In this document: one piece after another, positions 37,945 to 50,900 of the stretch | Layout of the letters: each line of letters starts with the position of its first letter | Numbering within the stretch: the stretch's first letter is position 1 | Origin: Sipunculus nudus | Lineage: Eukaryota > Annelida > Sipuncula > Golfingiida > Sipunculidae | Length of the DNA stretch: 64,000 bases | Assembly (NCBI GenBank): GCA_026874595.1 | Contig: CM049306.1 | Coordinates: forward strand, 96,217,642-96,281,641 | Direction of reading: 5' to 3' | Notes under the pieces: model-generated | Told to the model about the DNA's origin: nothing | Database searches by the model: none | The model's input: only the letters and a program-made list of their open reading frames with translations | Position numbers and translations under genes: made by a program

Positions 37945-38940
37945 TTTGACAGAGAGGCCGCTTATGTCAATGCATATGCCGGGTCCAATGTTGTAAAAGG
38001 AGTTTTTCAATTAATGTAATATAAATATGTCAGTAGAAACATTCATGGATATCATATTCATTTGCAGATAACAGAAGTGATGCGAACCCATTTTAAAAGT
38101 ATAAAAAGGTGGGCAATCCTTGCTTTGTTATCATTGTGCATGTTGTAAGCAGCGTTGCATATATTCGCGTTATGCCAACATAGTGTCTCTCTGGTGTTCT
38201 GGCCCAGACCAAATATTAATTAAGTTGCTTTGCATAATTCTCAAGTTCACTGTATTTTATATAAATATACTCATCGTTTATTTATTTTCAGTATTATCTA
38301 TATAAATTTATCTGTCATTAAGTCCAAAATAACATTTTAAAGTAAAAATGATAACTTCATTATATATTGAAGTTGCATTAACAGAAGTTTCAATGGCATC
38401 AAAATCTTCAAACTGCATTCGATATTTGCATTAAATATATAAATAAATCGAGATCAAATTCATAAAAGTTGTGATGCAGGTTCAACAACATTCTCTTTAA
38501 GATATATTTAACTGTATATTTTACTGTATTAAAAAAAATACCATTAAATAAATGGTTGTATTCGCCTTTTTTTTTTTTTTTTTTACAAAAATACCAATTT
38601 AAATAAAAATTTTGTTATCATAATCATATCAAAACTTCATCGTTATTTTGCTCTTGTAGATAATGTTAGTGTAGTTTGCCAGATTTTAAATTACGTTCTA
38701 TTTTCAGATTTAATTATCTTTTGTATTACATATATTGTGTTTTATTTTATCCGCCATTATGATGGAAATGCACAATCTGTAACAAAAATTAAACGTAAAC
38801 GCAAATTAAACTAATAAAGAACCCTCGGAAATGAAGTCTCTATGGCTGTGTCACCATCAGACGCCACCGTAAAATAGGGACACATCTGCATTCGAATAAC
38901 GTTCTTATTATCCTAATAAAGCCCGGCAGCGGTAGAAAAC
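37945..38940. promoter_or_regulatory. Probable bidirectional promoter between the ARL6IP5-type gene and UBA3
   Basis: The two start codons face away from each other across 996 bp, so both promoters must lie here or in unseen upstream non-coding exons. The middle is very AT-rich and has a T tract (about 38567-38584). The part next to UBA3 (38815-38940) is less AT-rich. No clear TATA box or other core element can be assigned. The inference rests on gene geometry. Confidence 0.5.
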
Positions 38941-38975
38941 ATGACTGACCAGGAAACCATGGAAAGCCAGTCAAC
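38941..38975 (+). CDS. UBA3: UBA3 coding exon 1
   Basis: ATG at 38941 in context aaacATGa opens [11 protein letters not shown], and the exon ends AAC|gtgagt at 38975/38976 in phase 2. An in-frame TAA at 38917 upstream supports this ATG as the first possible start. The N-terminal tail is poorly conserved in the family, so identity comes from joining correctly to exon 2. A second in-frame ATG (codon 7) is possible. Confidence 0.7.
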
Positions 38976-41900
38976 GTGAGTACCTGGCTGTCTGTGATCT
39001 GTAGTCATAGTTAAACGTTAAACAAACAGACTACAACGCCTGAGGAGTTGAGCTAAATGTTTCACGACCTTGATACCTAGTGTTTGACAGACCAGCGTGT
39101 AGTGTCTGTGATCTGAGTGAATGTGACTCCAATAGGCAATACTAGCTATGCTGCCCCCCCCCTTCCGACAACTGGCGTGTAAGCCATGCCCCCCCCCCTC
39201 AATCATCTCGCATCCTTGATGCGAACAAGGAGTTTACAGGACTGGAGTGACAACTGTCAGAAGCCCTGCCAGGTCGCGAGTGTCAGTCGTGCGCTAATTG
39301 CAATTAAGACATGATAAGCCCATTAACTCTATTGTACGCCTATTGTGCCGCGGTGTCAGGCGCAGCGGCGGCACGGCCTTTGATAAAGCGAGCCTGCTAG
39401 ATGTTACTTCTGCGGTCCGCTATAGCTCGCTGAAGCGGAGAGCGATATATCCAGTAACTGAGCAGTAAATCACTGGAATAACATTGACCGGAATTATGAA
39501 TGCGCAAATGGTTTGTTTTGTCAAGAATTATGCGCAACAAATATATCTAGAGAGGTCCCGTGTTGAGGAATCACTTGACCAATTTTTGGATAGATGCGGA
39601 CACTCTACATCAACTTATGCCGTGATTCATGACGGACGACTGGTAAGTGTAAACCTTACTTTCCCTGAATAACTTCGGAATTATAAAAAGTTCCATCAGT
39701 TCCCACACTTCTGACTTATATTAATAATTGGCCATGTATTATAGTATTCCGACGATAAAAAAAAATTTTTAGCTTATGCTCGGATGACTTTCATTTTGAT
39801 GGATAACAGCGAGCCATTGTCCGCTCTGTCACTGACGGCGTTGTTCTCGTATTATCGCCCATATGTACCGCAGCCAAGCTAAAGCTCAGGCGTCATTAGC
39901 AACGAAACCTTCACACACGTTTCCCACACATATGGAAATATGGTGTTCAAACTTTTAATTGTTTAAAAAATTTATATTAAGTACTACCGGAGATAAATTT
40001 CGGGAGAAACTTACTCATCCCTGTCAAAATATTTATAAAAATACCGGTACTATAAAATCCTGTAATTATTTTGTTAAACTGTGGAAACATATTTATCGCA
40101 TTGAGTTTTAATGTACATTTTTATTTGGAATTTCAGTGGGTCTCGCGTTAGTTCACATTGGTGGTCTCCGGGAACTAACGAGCTGTTCCGAAGTCACGCC
40201 GAAGGGTGGTCTCTCGCGCTGAATCAATTAGCGCCGGGCTTATCAGCGGCATCTCTGTGTGCCATTGAGCAGCGAGTTTTATGACCCCCGTCAGCAACAT
40301 CCGACACGGCCAGACTCTCACTTGATACTCCATCCCTGTAAACTCCTTGATGCGAAGATGATAGACATGTTAATTCCTTCTCCTTCTTTATTAATTATTA
40401 ACATGAATAATTGTTAAGCTACAAGTTGTCAAATTTTTGGTTGCTTATAAACTTTAATGAAAAAGGTTAAAATTATTAGGTCAGCACTTGGTGATATTTT
40501 TTTTCAGTATTTTGTAATCAAAACCTTTTATTCTTTTGATGTTATGCATGGAAGTTAATCTCATCGTGTAATTAATTGAAGATTATATTTTTCTTCATAC
40601 ACATTGATGATGATTATTCTTTCTAGTTCCGAGGACTTCCAGGACTGGTAAGATATAAATCTTGATTTATATCACTGTATACAAGTCATAAAGATATCAA
40701 AATTAATTCTTATAAAAAAAGTCAATAGGCCAATTGTCATTTACTTATTATGTAATGTTAAAGATTTAATGGAATCTCCAAACACTACCCTACTGTGACA
40801 AAAATTCAAGATCTGAATTTTAAAGCATTTGATCTGAACTTTTATGTCAATTAACTGTGATACATACTTCAAAATTAACACTACCATTCAAATGAAAATA
40901 AATTTTGAAGCTGGGTTCCAAGACACCTCTCGATCATTGTGAACTTTTCAGCTGTTTAAAGTTACCAAGTGGACAACAAGCCCAGGAAAACCTGTCAAAT
41001 TTTTATTTACAAATTATTTAGTGCATAGAAAGAAAAAAATATAATGAAGATAAGTGATGAATTTTTTCCGAGGTCCTTATCTGATAGCAGGCTTGGGTCA
41101 GGTACATGTATCTGAGTACTTGCCATGTACTTAAGCTTGTACTTGGCACTTAACCAAGTACAGTACTTGTCCTCAGGTACTTGTACTTGCCAAAAGTGTA
41201 TTTGAAAAATCAAGTACTAGTCTAGTACAAGATTTAAAATAAAAAAGAAACATATCTAGTAATCTACCTACCAAAAACACATCATGAGGAAACCTTGTGA
41301 TGTTGAGAATATCTTAGTGCTATGACAGACTGATAGAAGTTTGTTTGACAGCTATATTTCAGTCATAAACTACTCACATTATAATCCCTATTCAGAAAAT
41401 TTTTGTGCATTTTTTAGTTCAGCTGACTGAAAGTCATCTGAGCTATAGTGATCACTCTTTGTCTGTCTGTCCATCTGTTGTTAACCATGCACGAATTGTA
41501 ACTGCCTGACCTGAAATCATCTAACTTGATAGCCAGGGAGGCTTATAAAAAATCTCCTTGTAAACCTGAAATTAGGTCTCTGTTACCCATATCCTCGGAG
41601 CTATGGGGTTCCTAAGTACTCCCCCAGAATAATTAAAAATTTGATACAAAAGCTGCATTATCTGAATAACTAATGCAATGATCACCATAATGTTTTGGAT
41701 GCATATTGATCATGGGGTGTTTCATCAGTACCTACAGACTGGTGGCGCCTCCTGTATTTTTTTAGCAAACCTGTGAGCTTGTGCGATGGTGCAGCGTCGT
41801 GCGTCATCTGTCGTGCGTTGTGCATTGTCTGTATGTTAACCATAGCTATCTCAAAAATGATAGAAGCTAGCATCACCAAATTTTTTGCAAATAATCAGTC

Positions 41901-44900
41901 ATCTGAAAAACTCTATCAGATTTTGTTAATTTTTTTTCTAACTGCATTTTTAGCAAACCTGTGAGCTTATGCGATGGTGTGGCGTCGTCCGGCGTCTGTC
42001 GTCCATTGTCCGTTGTCTGTACGTTAACCTATACTATCTTGAAAACGGCAAGAATTAGCATCATCAAATTTTATGCATCAAATTAGTCATCTAAAATACT
42101 CTATCGGATTTTGCTTATTTTTGGCTAACTGCATTTTCTTAGATTTTATAGGGAAAAAGCTAAAAAAAGCTTAAAAAATCTTCTTCTCCGAATCTGTTCA
42201 GCCAAATTGTCCAATATTTTACAGAAATGATTTCTGGAACAATCTCTCTCAAGTTTGTTCGAATGGTTTAAGTTCGGTGATTTTTGGCCAAGTTACAGGA
42301 AGTTGAACTTAGTCAACTGTCCAAAAAAGCATACTAAAATTACTATTTCAGAAATGGCTTGAGCTATCATCACCAAATTTTATGCCAATGTTGGTCACAT
42401 GAGTCATATCTGAAATTGAGGTATTGGTGGCGCCACCTGCATCGGCCTTTTTTGTACGGGGGTCATCAGTGCCCGTATCAAACTGAAGTCTACAAATAAC
42501 TTCTTCTCTGAAATGATATGGCAAAATTGTTTAATATCGCACGGAAATGATCCTAGGGTAGTGCTTTCTGAAGTTTGTTCAAATGGTCTCAGTTCAGTGA
42601 CTTTTGGCTAAGTTATGGGAAGCTGAATTTAGTCATATGACATAGCAGCCCATTTTAACTAAGTGGCTAAAAAAATCTTCTTCTCAAAAACCACTGGGCC
42701 AAATTTTAAAATCTCATACATTAATTATTCTTAGATGTTGATAATTCAAGTTTGTTCAAATGGTCTCAGTTCAGTGACCTTTGGCTAAGTTATGGGAAGC
42801 TGAATTTAGTCATATGCCGTAACAGCCCATTTTAGCTAAGTGGCTATAAAAATCTTCTTCTCAAAAACCACTGGGCCAAATTTTAAAATCTCATACATTA
42901 ATTATTCTTAGATGTTGATAATTCAAGTTTGTTCAAATGGTCTCAGTTCAGTGACTTTTGGCTGAGTTATGGGAAGCTGAATTTAGTCATATGCCATAAC
43001 AGCCCATTTTAGCTAAGTGGCTACAAAAATCTTCTTCTCAACATCCACTTGGCCAAATTCTTAAATCTCACACATTAATTATCCTTAGATGTTGATAATT
43101 CAAGTTTGTTCAAATGGTTTTGGTTCAATTATTTTTGGCTGAATTATGGGAAGCTGAACTTTGCCATTTTGCTGTATTTTCCCATATGAGTTATAAACCT
43201 ACAAAACGTTTTTTGACTGATGATACTGAGGCCAGTTTGTTTAATATTTTGTAAGAATAATTCCCTGAATAATTCTTATAATGATTGTCTTTTATGGTTC
43301 CAAAGAATGAATTTCGGCTGATTTATAAAGATTGAATTGAGTCATTTTACCATACATGTTAGCTGTGTGAAGCAGATACATCTAGCCTAGCACCAGTTTA
43401 TCAGCATCCATTACATCATGCCTCTAGACATTTAGATTTCAGGTTATCTATGGAAAATATTGACAAGAATGTTTTTTAAAAGCTTTGAAAAATGTAGATT
43501 TATGATATTAGATATCATCTGTACACTAACTCATAATTTCTCAGGAATAGCAGGAGCTACCATCCCCAAATTTTATGCAATTATCTGTCACAAAATAAAT
43601 GTTGATGGATTCAGCTTATTTTTGCTATCTGTATTTACCTAGATTTTACAGGGAAAAAGCTGAAAAAAACTTTAAAAGTCTTATTCTTCTAAACGGTCAG
43701 AAAATTACAGAAATGATCCCAGAGGCGAGCCCTCTCAAGTTTGTTCAAACGGTTTGTGTTTGATAAATTTTAGCAGAGTTACATAACAGGCCAAGATTGT
43801 GTATGTTTCTTGAATAGGTTGAGAAACTGCCAACTGTTTCAGATTTGGCAACAGATCAAGAGTTCATTCAGTGCAGCCAAATATAGGTCAACAGTTCAAT
43901 CAGTGCAGCCAAGCACAAGGCATGTGATCACCTCATGGGTGTCATGTGAACACCTCATGGGCAGCATGTGATCATCTCATGGGTAGCATGTGATCACATC
44001 ATGAGTATCATGTGATCACCACATGGGTGTCATGCCCCTCAGGGCTGCATATGGAGCCAATCTGTGAGCTTATCCAATTGTTTGGCTACTATTTCAGATT
44101 TGGCAACAGGTAAAAAGGTCAGTCTGGATTTATTTATAGCTTTGGCAGACTGCCAACTGTCAGATTATGCAACAGGTCAAGAGTTCACTCAGTGCAGCCA
44201 GGTACAGGTCAAAAGTTCACTCAGTCTAGCCAGGTGCAGGTCATTAGTTTACTTAGTGCAGTAGCCTGAGCCAGCTAGCAAATTTGTCACAGTTCACTGG
44301 GGGCAACTGCCTATCTCACCTAAGCCTGGTCAGCCCCATGCATCAGACTCAAGGTAAGTTTGATGTATTGGCCTGATATTTTGACCTGTCTATGTGTCTT
44401 TGATGGCTTTCTCGTTCACCAGACAGGTGTCGCCACCTATAATGACTTTTGCGCAGTGTATGTGCCTGCTTATTTCTACAGAGGAATTTGATATATCAGC
44501 CTGAAATTGGGCATATGTATATATCTCTGATAGCTTCGTTGTATACAAGACTGATGGTGCCAGCTACAATCATTTTTGTGTTGTGTGCACCCATGCCAGA
44601 ATTTCAGCAGTGATGTTTGTGTAATTGTTTCTTATTCAAAATGTTTAGTACTTGCATTGTTCATATACATGAGAAGTAATGGTCCAGCATTGAAGCTTTA
44701 TACCTGGTGTATTTCCAAATGCACAGGTTCGCACTAGGCCTGTAGGCCTTGTTAACACATTTTACAGAGATACCAAGCAAGAGGTTAAGGGTATTATCAT
44801 ACGCCAGTTCCTGGCGTATTGTCATGGAAGATCTAGGTAAACAGGTTAATGAAATATGATTAAGATTATTTAAATAATGTAGGTATGGAGTGCTGAAATA

Positions 44901-47900
44901 AATTAGACAAAACCATATATGATTTGTTCCAAGAAATGTATAAGAATAATAATTGTGTATTTAAAATTAAATAATATGTTGATTACAAATAAGGATCAAA
45001 TTGCCACATCCTACCTGTTCAGGTATGGAAAACTAAATAAGACCAGATGAACTTCAAAGAAAGGTGAAAAAAGACACATTCACAGATTTACTCATCAAAT
45101 ATATATGTATGAAACACAATGGAAAAACACCAAAAGTCTGACAGAATGGTAAAATCTAACATTTCAACACGTTTTCTCCATTGTAATGTTTACCTAGATT
45201 GTTTTGGTACTCCCGGTAAAGCGTATATCACTTTAATGATGCCCGTCCAGGGGAATCCCAGTCCCATTGTGTTATGGTTATCCAGTGTCAAAACAATGTC
45301 AGACATCTTTTTTTTATCTTAAGACATAAGCAAAAATTCTCGAACTGAATAAATATGAGGCACTTAGTGAATACTTTATAATTGTATTTGATTATGAATA
45401 CAAAAATTCTTTAGTTTGATCATGAAAATTAATACCAGTAGTAATAAAGGTAAAAAGAAAGTAGTTGAATGTGAGTGCAAAAACTTTCAAAATGTATTCA
45501 TGAATACATTTTATAATATTATTTTAATGACCATTTATTTCAATTATATTTTTTTTTTAATCTTTTCAGATAATACTTTTAATGTTTTTTAATTAAATTT
45601 ATATTTGGTCCAATAATTGCAATTAATTTTTAATAAATAGTTAAACTCCCATATCATTTGTGCTAGTGCTACTCTTGGCTCTGGGTAACCTTTAATAATT
45701 GAATAACAGATAACTCCTTTGTAAAAAGCATGCATGAAAATTAACATGACTAAGAGTGGACATTTTTGTTTTCCTGTTAGGGCTGTGGATTGTATTTTCA
45801 CAGCATGTACACATAACCATTTCATCTGTTAAAATCTGAAATTTGAAACCAGTTTATCAAATGCTGTAGATTTCATTCAAGTTTTCAAGCACCCTGTCTT
45901 GATTGTTTACATCAAGTCAGTGGTATGCAGTTACATGATCCATTCACTCCTGGCCTACTGTCTCTGTGAGTGCCAGGGTCAGGCTCGGTCAGGCAGTCAT
46001 TACCAGAGAGCCTTTCTCTCTCTCTCTCTCTCCCTCTATCTCTCTTTCAGTCTTGCTTTCTTTTTTCTTTCTTTCTCCCTCCCTCTCTCTTTCTATCTCT
46101 TTCTATCTCTCTCTTTCTCTCTCTCTTTCTCTCTCTTTCTCTCACACCTATGCCTCCCTCCCTCCACCCCATTCTGTTGACAGGTACTATGATCTAGATT
46201 TATTAGCTCAAAATGTTGGAGCAATTTAGAAATGTGAATCAACTGTAATATTCACATTTACAGTCGAGCCCACTTTGTGTCATAACAGTTAATAGAAAAT
46301 CCTGTTTATTGTCACATAAATCTAAAATCCCAAACCATTTCCTATATAACAATGGTAAATCCGACCGTTTAATATCATGGAAATATGTCAATATCCCGTT
46401 TATTGTCATGCTTGGAACCCTTGGCAGTGATACCAATTTGCAGTTTATATCACATCAAACGCCGACACGGCAATCAATGAGGCCAGGAGCCTGTAATTGG
46501 TCAGGTGTATCAAACGATAGCATCTCCCACCTGTGTGAGGCAGGCAAGTGCAGTGATGCATGTGGGTAACTCCCCATCACTTGGCCAATTAACATCTTAA
46601 GATACCACGGTAATCCAGATCATTGCGTTCCTTCGTACATTAACAAGGGTGATGTTTGCAGTCACATATCAGACATAATGACTCCTGGCCTTTGAAAGGC
46701 CGCGGTTTACACCTCAGTGATGTTTGCCGAGATGATATGAAGCACGAGCTCTAAACATTGCCTACGATTGGAAATCCCCTTTAAAGGTCCATGAAAAGCT
46801 AGATGTTTTGTGAGCACTGGGGGAGATACCCAGTCCAAAACCTCAAACGCGACGAAACTTCAGAAAGTTGACAATGGCATGAATGATGCCCGCTTCCCGA
46901 ACGGTCCTGTCATAAAGATGATCATGGAAGTTTAAGTCATTAATAAGATATATGGAAAATAAGGCACAATAGTCGGGGAAAGAATTATCTTGTAAACAAT
47001 TTGCCTACATATAACATTATAACTGTGCCGCATATTTCCAGACATTTGACCTCATGACCCAGATGCTATGTCTCTTTCAGTTGGCAAGTCAATTTTTGTC
47101 AGTTATTGCAGCATGCGGCACAAAACTTACAGGAAATAAATTGTCAGGTGCACATAAATGTAATTTGATATGCTGTTGGGCTATAAATATTCATTAAAGT
47201 TTCTGTTTCTTTTTATTGACGATTATTTTAATATCATTTGAGACATAAGGCTTCTTCTATGACTCAAAAGGACATCGATGTTGAAGCTTGCATAATCATA
47301 ATGTCACATCCTGGTTATTATCATGATTTATGCATGCACCGCCGAAATGGCAATAAGCCAGCGTGACTGTATATATGATATACTGTAAATGTAAAGTAAC
47401 ATTTTTAAACCTGGAAAAAATTGACCTTATGAAAAAAAGGGAGTTAATGCAAATATTGTTATTTTTTTCCTGGCTCAGTAGAATGGGAATTTAAATGATT
47501 TGCTTTGTTTCTTCATCTTTCTGCCTGTTTTAAATATTTGATAATTGTGAATAAACTTTTTTTCCCTGTAAGTACTGTTGAATTAAATTTAATATCCTGT
47601 ATGTATATTCAAGGGTGTTGTAACTCCAACCTTCCCCTTCCCCTGACCAACTGAGTCCTTGCTTTTTAGCACTGTGAACAATAGTTCTATTGCTATAGCA
47701 TAAAATTTAATAATTAAAGAAAATATATAGAGAGAAACAGAGGCGTTGTAACTCCTATCATAACCCCACTTCCACCTGAGGAGTGGGAATGTTATGGCAA
47801 CTGTAAACATATCATAAAATAGAAAAAAAGGTTTATTATAAAAATTGGATCTCATTAGACAAATGTGTAAACTGTTGAACTGTCAGCAGCTTATCAAAAA

Positions 47901-50900
47901 GGTAACCAATCGAAATGCATGGTCAGATCTCAAAGTATTATTTGCAACAATTTCTTCAATCATATCAACCAACCATGGCCAAGGTTACCTCTTGTTCTCA
48001 GACTTTATCCACATTTCATAATATTTTACATTTTAACCTTCCAGTCGTTTAAGTACTGTTGAATTCTCAGTTCCCCTCTCTTTCCTCTCCTTTTCTCTCT
48101 ACATCCAGCCCTCTTTGCTGCCCTCACTGTTCCCTTTTCCAAACCCCATCCCAATGTCAGCCTCCGTAAACATGAACAAGATGAATCAGATTTATTCATA
48201 TTTTTAGCGAACCTGTGAGCTTATGCAATGGTGTGGCCTCATCCGGCGTCTGTGGTCCATCGTCTGTACGTTAACCCATACTATCTTGAAAACGGCAATG
48301 GTTAGCATCACTAAATTTTATGCAAAAAATTAGTCATCTAAAAAACTATACCGGATTTTGTTTATTTTTTGGCTAACTGCATTTTCTTGATTCCTGGAAC
48401 AATCTTTCTCAAGTTTGTTCGAATGGTTTAAGTTTGGTGATTTTTGGTCGAGTTACAGGAAGTTGAACTTAGTCATCTGTCCAAAAAAGCATACTAAAAT
48501 TACAATCTCAGAAACGGCTGGAGCTATCATCACCAAATTTTATGCCAATGTTTTTCACATAAGACATATCTGAAATTGAGGTATTGGTGGCGCCACCTGC
48601 ATCGGCCTTTTTGTACAGGGGTCATCAGCGCCCGTATCATACTGACGGCTACAAAAAACTTTTTCTCTAAAACCATATGGCCAAATAGTTTAATATCGCA
48701 CAGAAATGTAGTGCTTTCTGAAGTTTGTTCAAATGGTCTCAGTTCAGTGACTTTTGGCTGAGTTATGGGAAGCTGAATTAAGTCATATGCTGTAACAGCC
48801 CATTTTAGCTCCGTGGCTACAAAGATCTTCTCCTCAAAAACCACTGGGTCAAATTCTTAAATCTCACACATTAATTATCCTTAGATGTTGATAATTCAAG
48901 TTTGTTCAAATGGTTGTGGTTCAGTGATTTTTGGCTGAGTTATGGGAAACTTAACTTAGCCATTTTGCTGTATTTTCCCATATGAGTTATAAACCTACAA
49001 AACGTTTTTTGACTGACGCCACTGAGGCCAGTTTGTTTAATATTTTGTAAGAATAATTCCCTGAATAATTCTTATAATAATTGTCTTTTATGGTTCCAAA
49101 GAATGAATTTCGGCTGATTTATAAAGATTGAATTGAGTCATTTTACCATACATGTTAGCTGTGTGAAGCAGATACATCTAGCCTGGCACCAGTTTATCAG
49201 CATCCATTACATCATGCCTCTAGACATTTAGATTTCAGGTTATCTATGGAAAATATTGACAAGAATGTTTTTTAAAAGCTTTTAAAAAATGTAGATTTAT
49301 GATTTTTAGATATTCCTCATGCCAGGCAATGTTTACAATCACAGGTATACAGCTCTCTGTGGGTATATAAACACGGCTGTACATGGATTATAAATAATTG
49401 GTATCCATAGTCAACTTAATTCAAGATTTTGCCATCAGTGAGATGTATCTGTATTATAATTTTGCATTCAGTATGCATCTGTAATAATTTTTAGTGAACC
49501 TTTGAGCTAATGCGATGGTGTGGCGGCGTTTGTCTTCTGTACGTTAACCAATACTATTTTTAAAATGATTGGAGCTAGCATCATGAAATTTAATGCAAAA
49601 AATTGCCATCTGAAAAACTCTGCATTTTCTTAGATTTTATAGAGAATAAGCTAAAAAACCTTTAAAAATCTTCTTCTCCGAAACACTCAAGCCAAATTGT
49701 TCAATATTTCATAGAACTAATCTTTTATACCGTCTCCCTCAATTTTGTTCCAATGGTTCAAGTTCGGTGAATTTTGGCCGAGTTACAGGAAGTTGAACTT
49801 AGTCATCTGTCCAAAAAAGCAAACTAAAATGACAGTCTCAGAAACTGCCGGAGCTATCATCACCAAATTTTTTGCCAGTGTTAGTCACATGAGTCATATA
49901 TGAAATTGAGGTATATGTGGCGCCACCTGCATTGACCTTTTTTGTACTGGGGTCTTTGGTCATCTGTACATTAATCCATAATTTCTCAGGAATAGCAGGA
50001 GCTACCATTCCCAGATTTTATGCAATTGATACAACTTGGGGTTGGGGATGTCCCCACACTGTATCACAAGCAGTTGCTGATGCGCATTGCAGACAATGTT
50101 CCAAGACCAGTTTGATGACAGTTCTAAGTCTTTATTCAATAGCAAGCGTTCTGGGACAGTCTCTCTCTCTGAGAGAGCCGCCCAGCCTCCCTGACTCACT
50201 GACTCTCAGTGCGCGCTACAGATAGTTTTGTTACAGAGCTTTCACGTGTGAGACATACATATCCATATTTCTGCATTTCATCATAAAAGCTAAACCTTAT
50301 TGGATGACCCAAAGTAGGTCACAATTACATCAGAGCTGTAAGTGTTCTTCCTAACTTTCGTGAGATCTGATTGTACAAAAGTTCTATGGAAAATCCCAAG
50401 TCTGACCTGACAAACATCCAGTTATAGACTGACCTACAGTCCTATTTCCAAACTCATATAAACATAATCTGCCTGCCTCATCATAGAAACCAATTTAGAG
50501 CTAATTTGTGAGAGTACATTTAGGCTCTACAAACATACTGAATTACCATTAGATACTTGGTTATCTGATGAACATTAATAATTCTTTGGCTCTTTCTGAA
50601 TATCAGAACAGACTGAAACGGTAATTGATCTTCATTGTTTCTGAATAATTTTAGATCTTAAATATTGAAATATTCCTTTTAATATATGTCAAGTCACATA
50701 TACACCCTTTCTCACTCCATAACACAATAATCTGTCACATATCAATACTGTGGGATTCAGCTTATTTTTTTGCTATCTACATTTACTTAGATTTTATAGG
50801 GAAAAAGCTGAAAAATTTTTAAAAGTCTTATTCTTGTAAACGGTTCAGCCAATTTGTTCATTATTTTTTATAAATGATCCCAGAGGCAAGCCCTCTCAAG

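Larger units (their letters stand above)
41947..44752 (+). mobile_element. TTTTTAGC...CTTGT non-autonomous element, copy B
   Basis: A full copy of about 2.8 kb. It starts TTTTTAGCAAACCTGTGAGC and ends CACTAGGCCTGTAGGCCTTG plus T. It has a GTCGTCC-rich leader, a perfect GGTGGCGCCACC at 42426-42437, a four-unit 177-bp array, a 22-bp tandem block (about 43918-44035) and further imperfect palindromes (44425, 44551). No protein-coding domain. Confidence 0.75.

Noticed and set aside
39496-39642. 49-codon frame with good donor as a UBA3 exon
   Set aside because: It ends in phase 0, so it cannot join UBA3 exon 2 in the correct frame, and the peptide does not resemble the UBA3 N-terminus. Kept only as a weak observation.
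45899-46229. Overlapping Ser/Leu-rich frames
   Set aside because: Translation of a CT-rich microsatellite.
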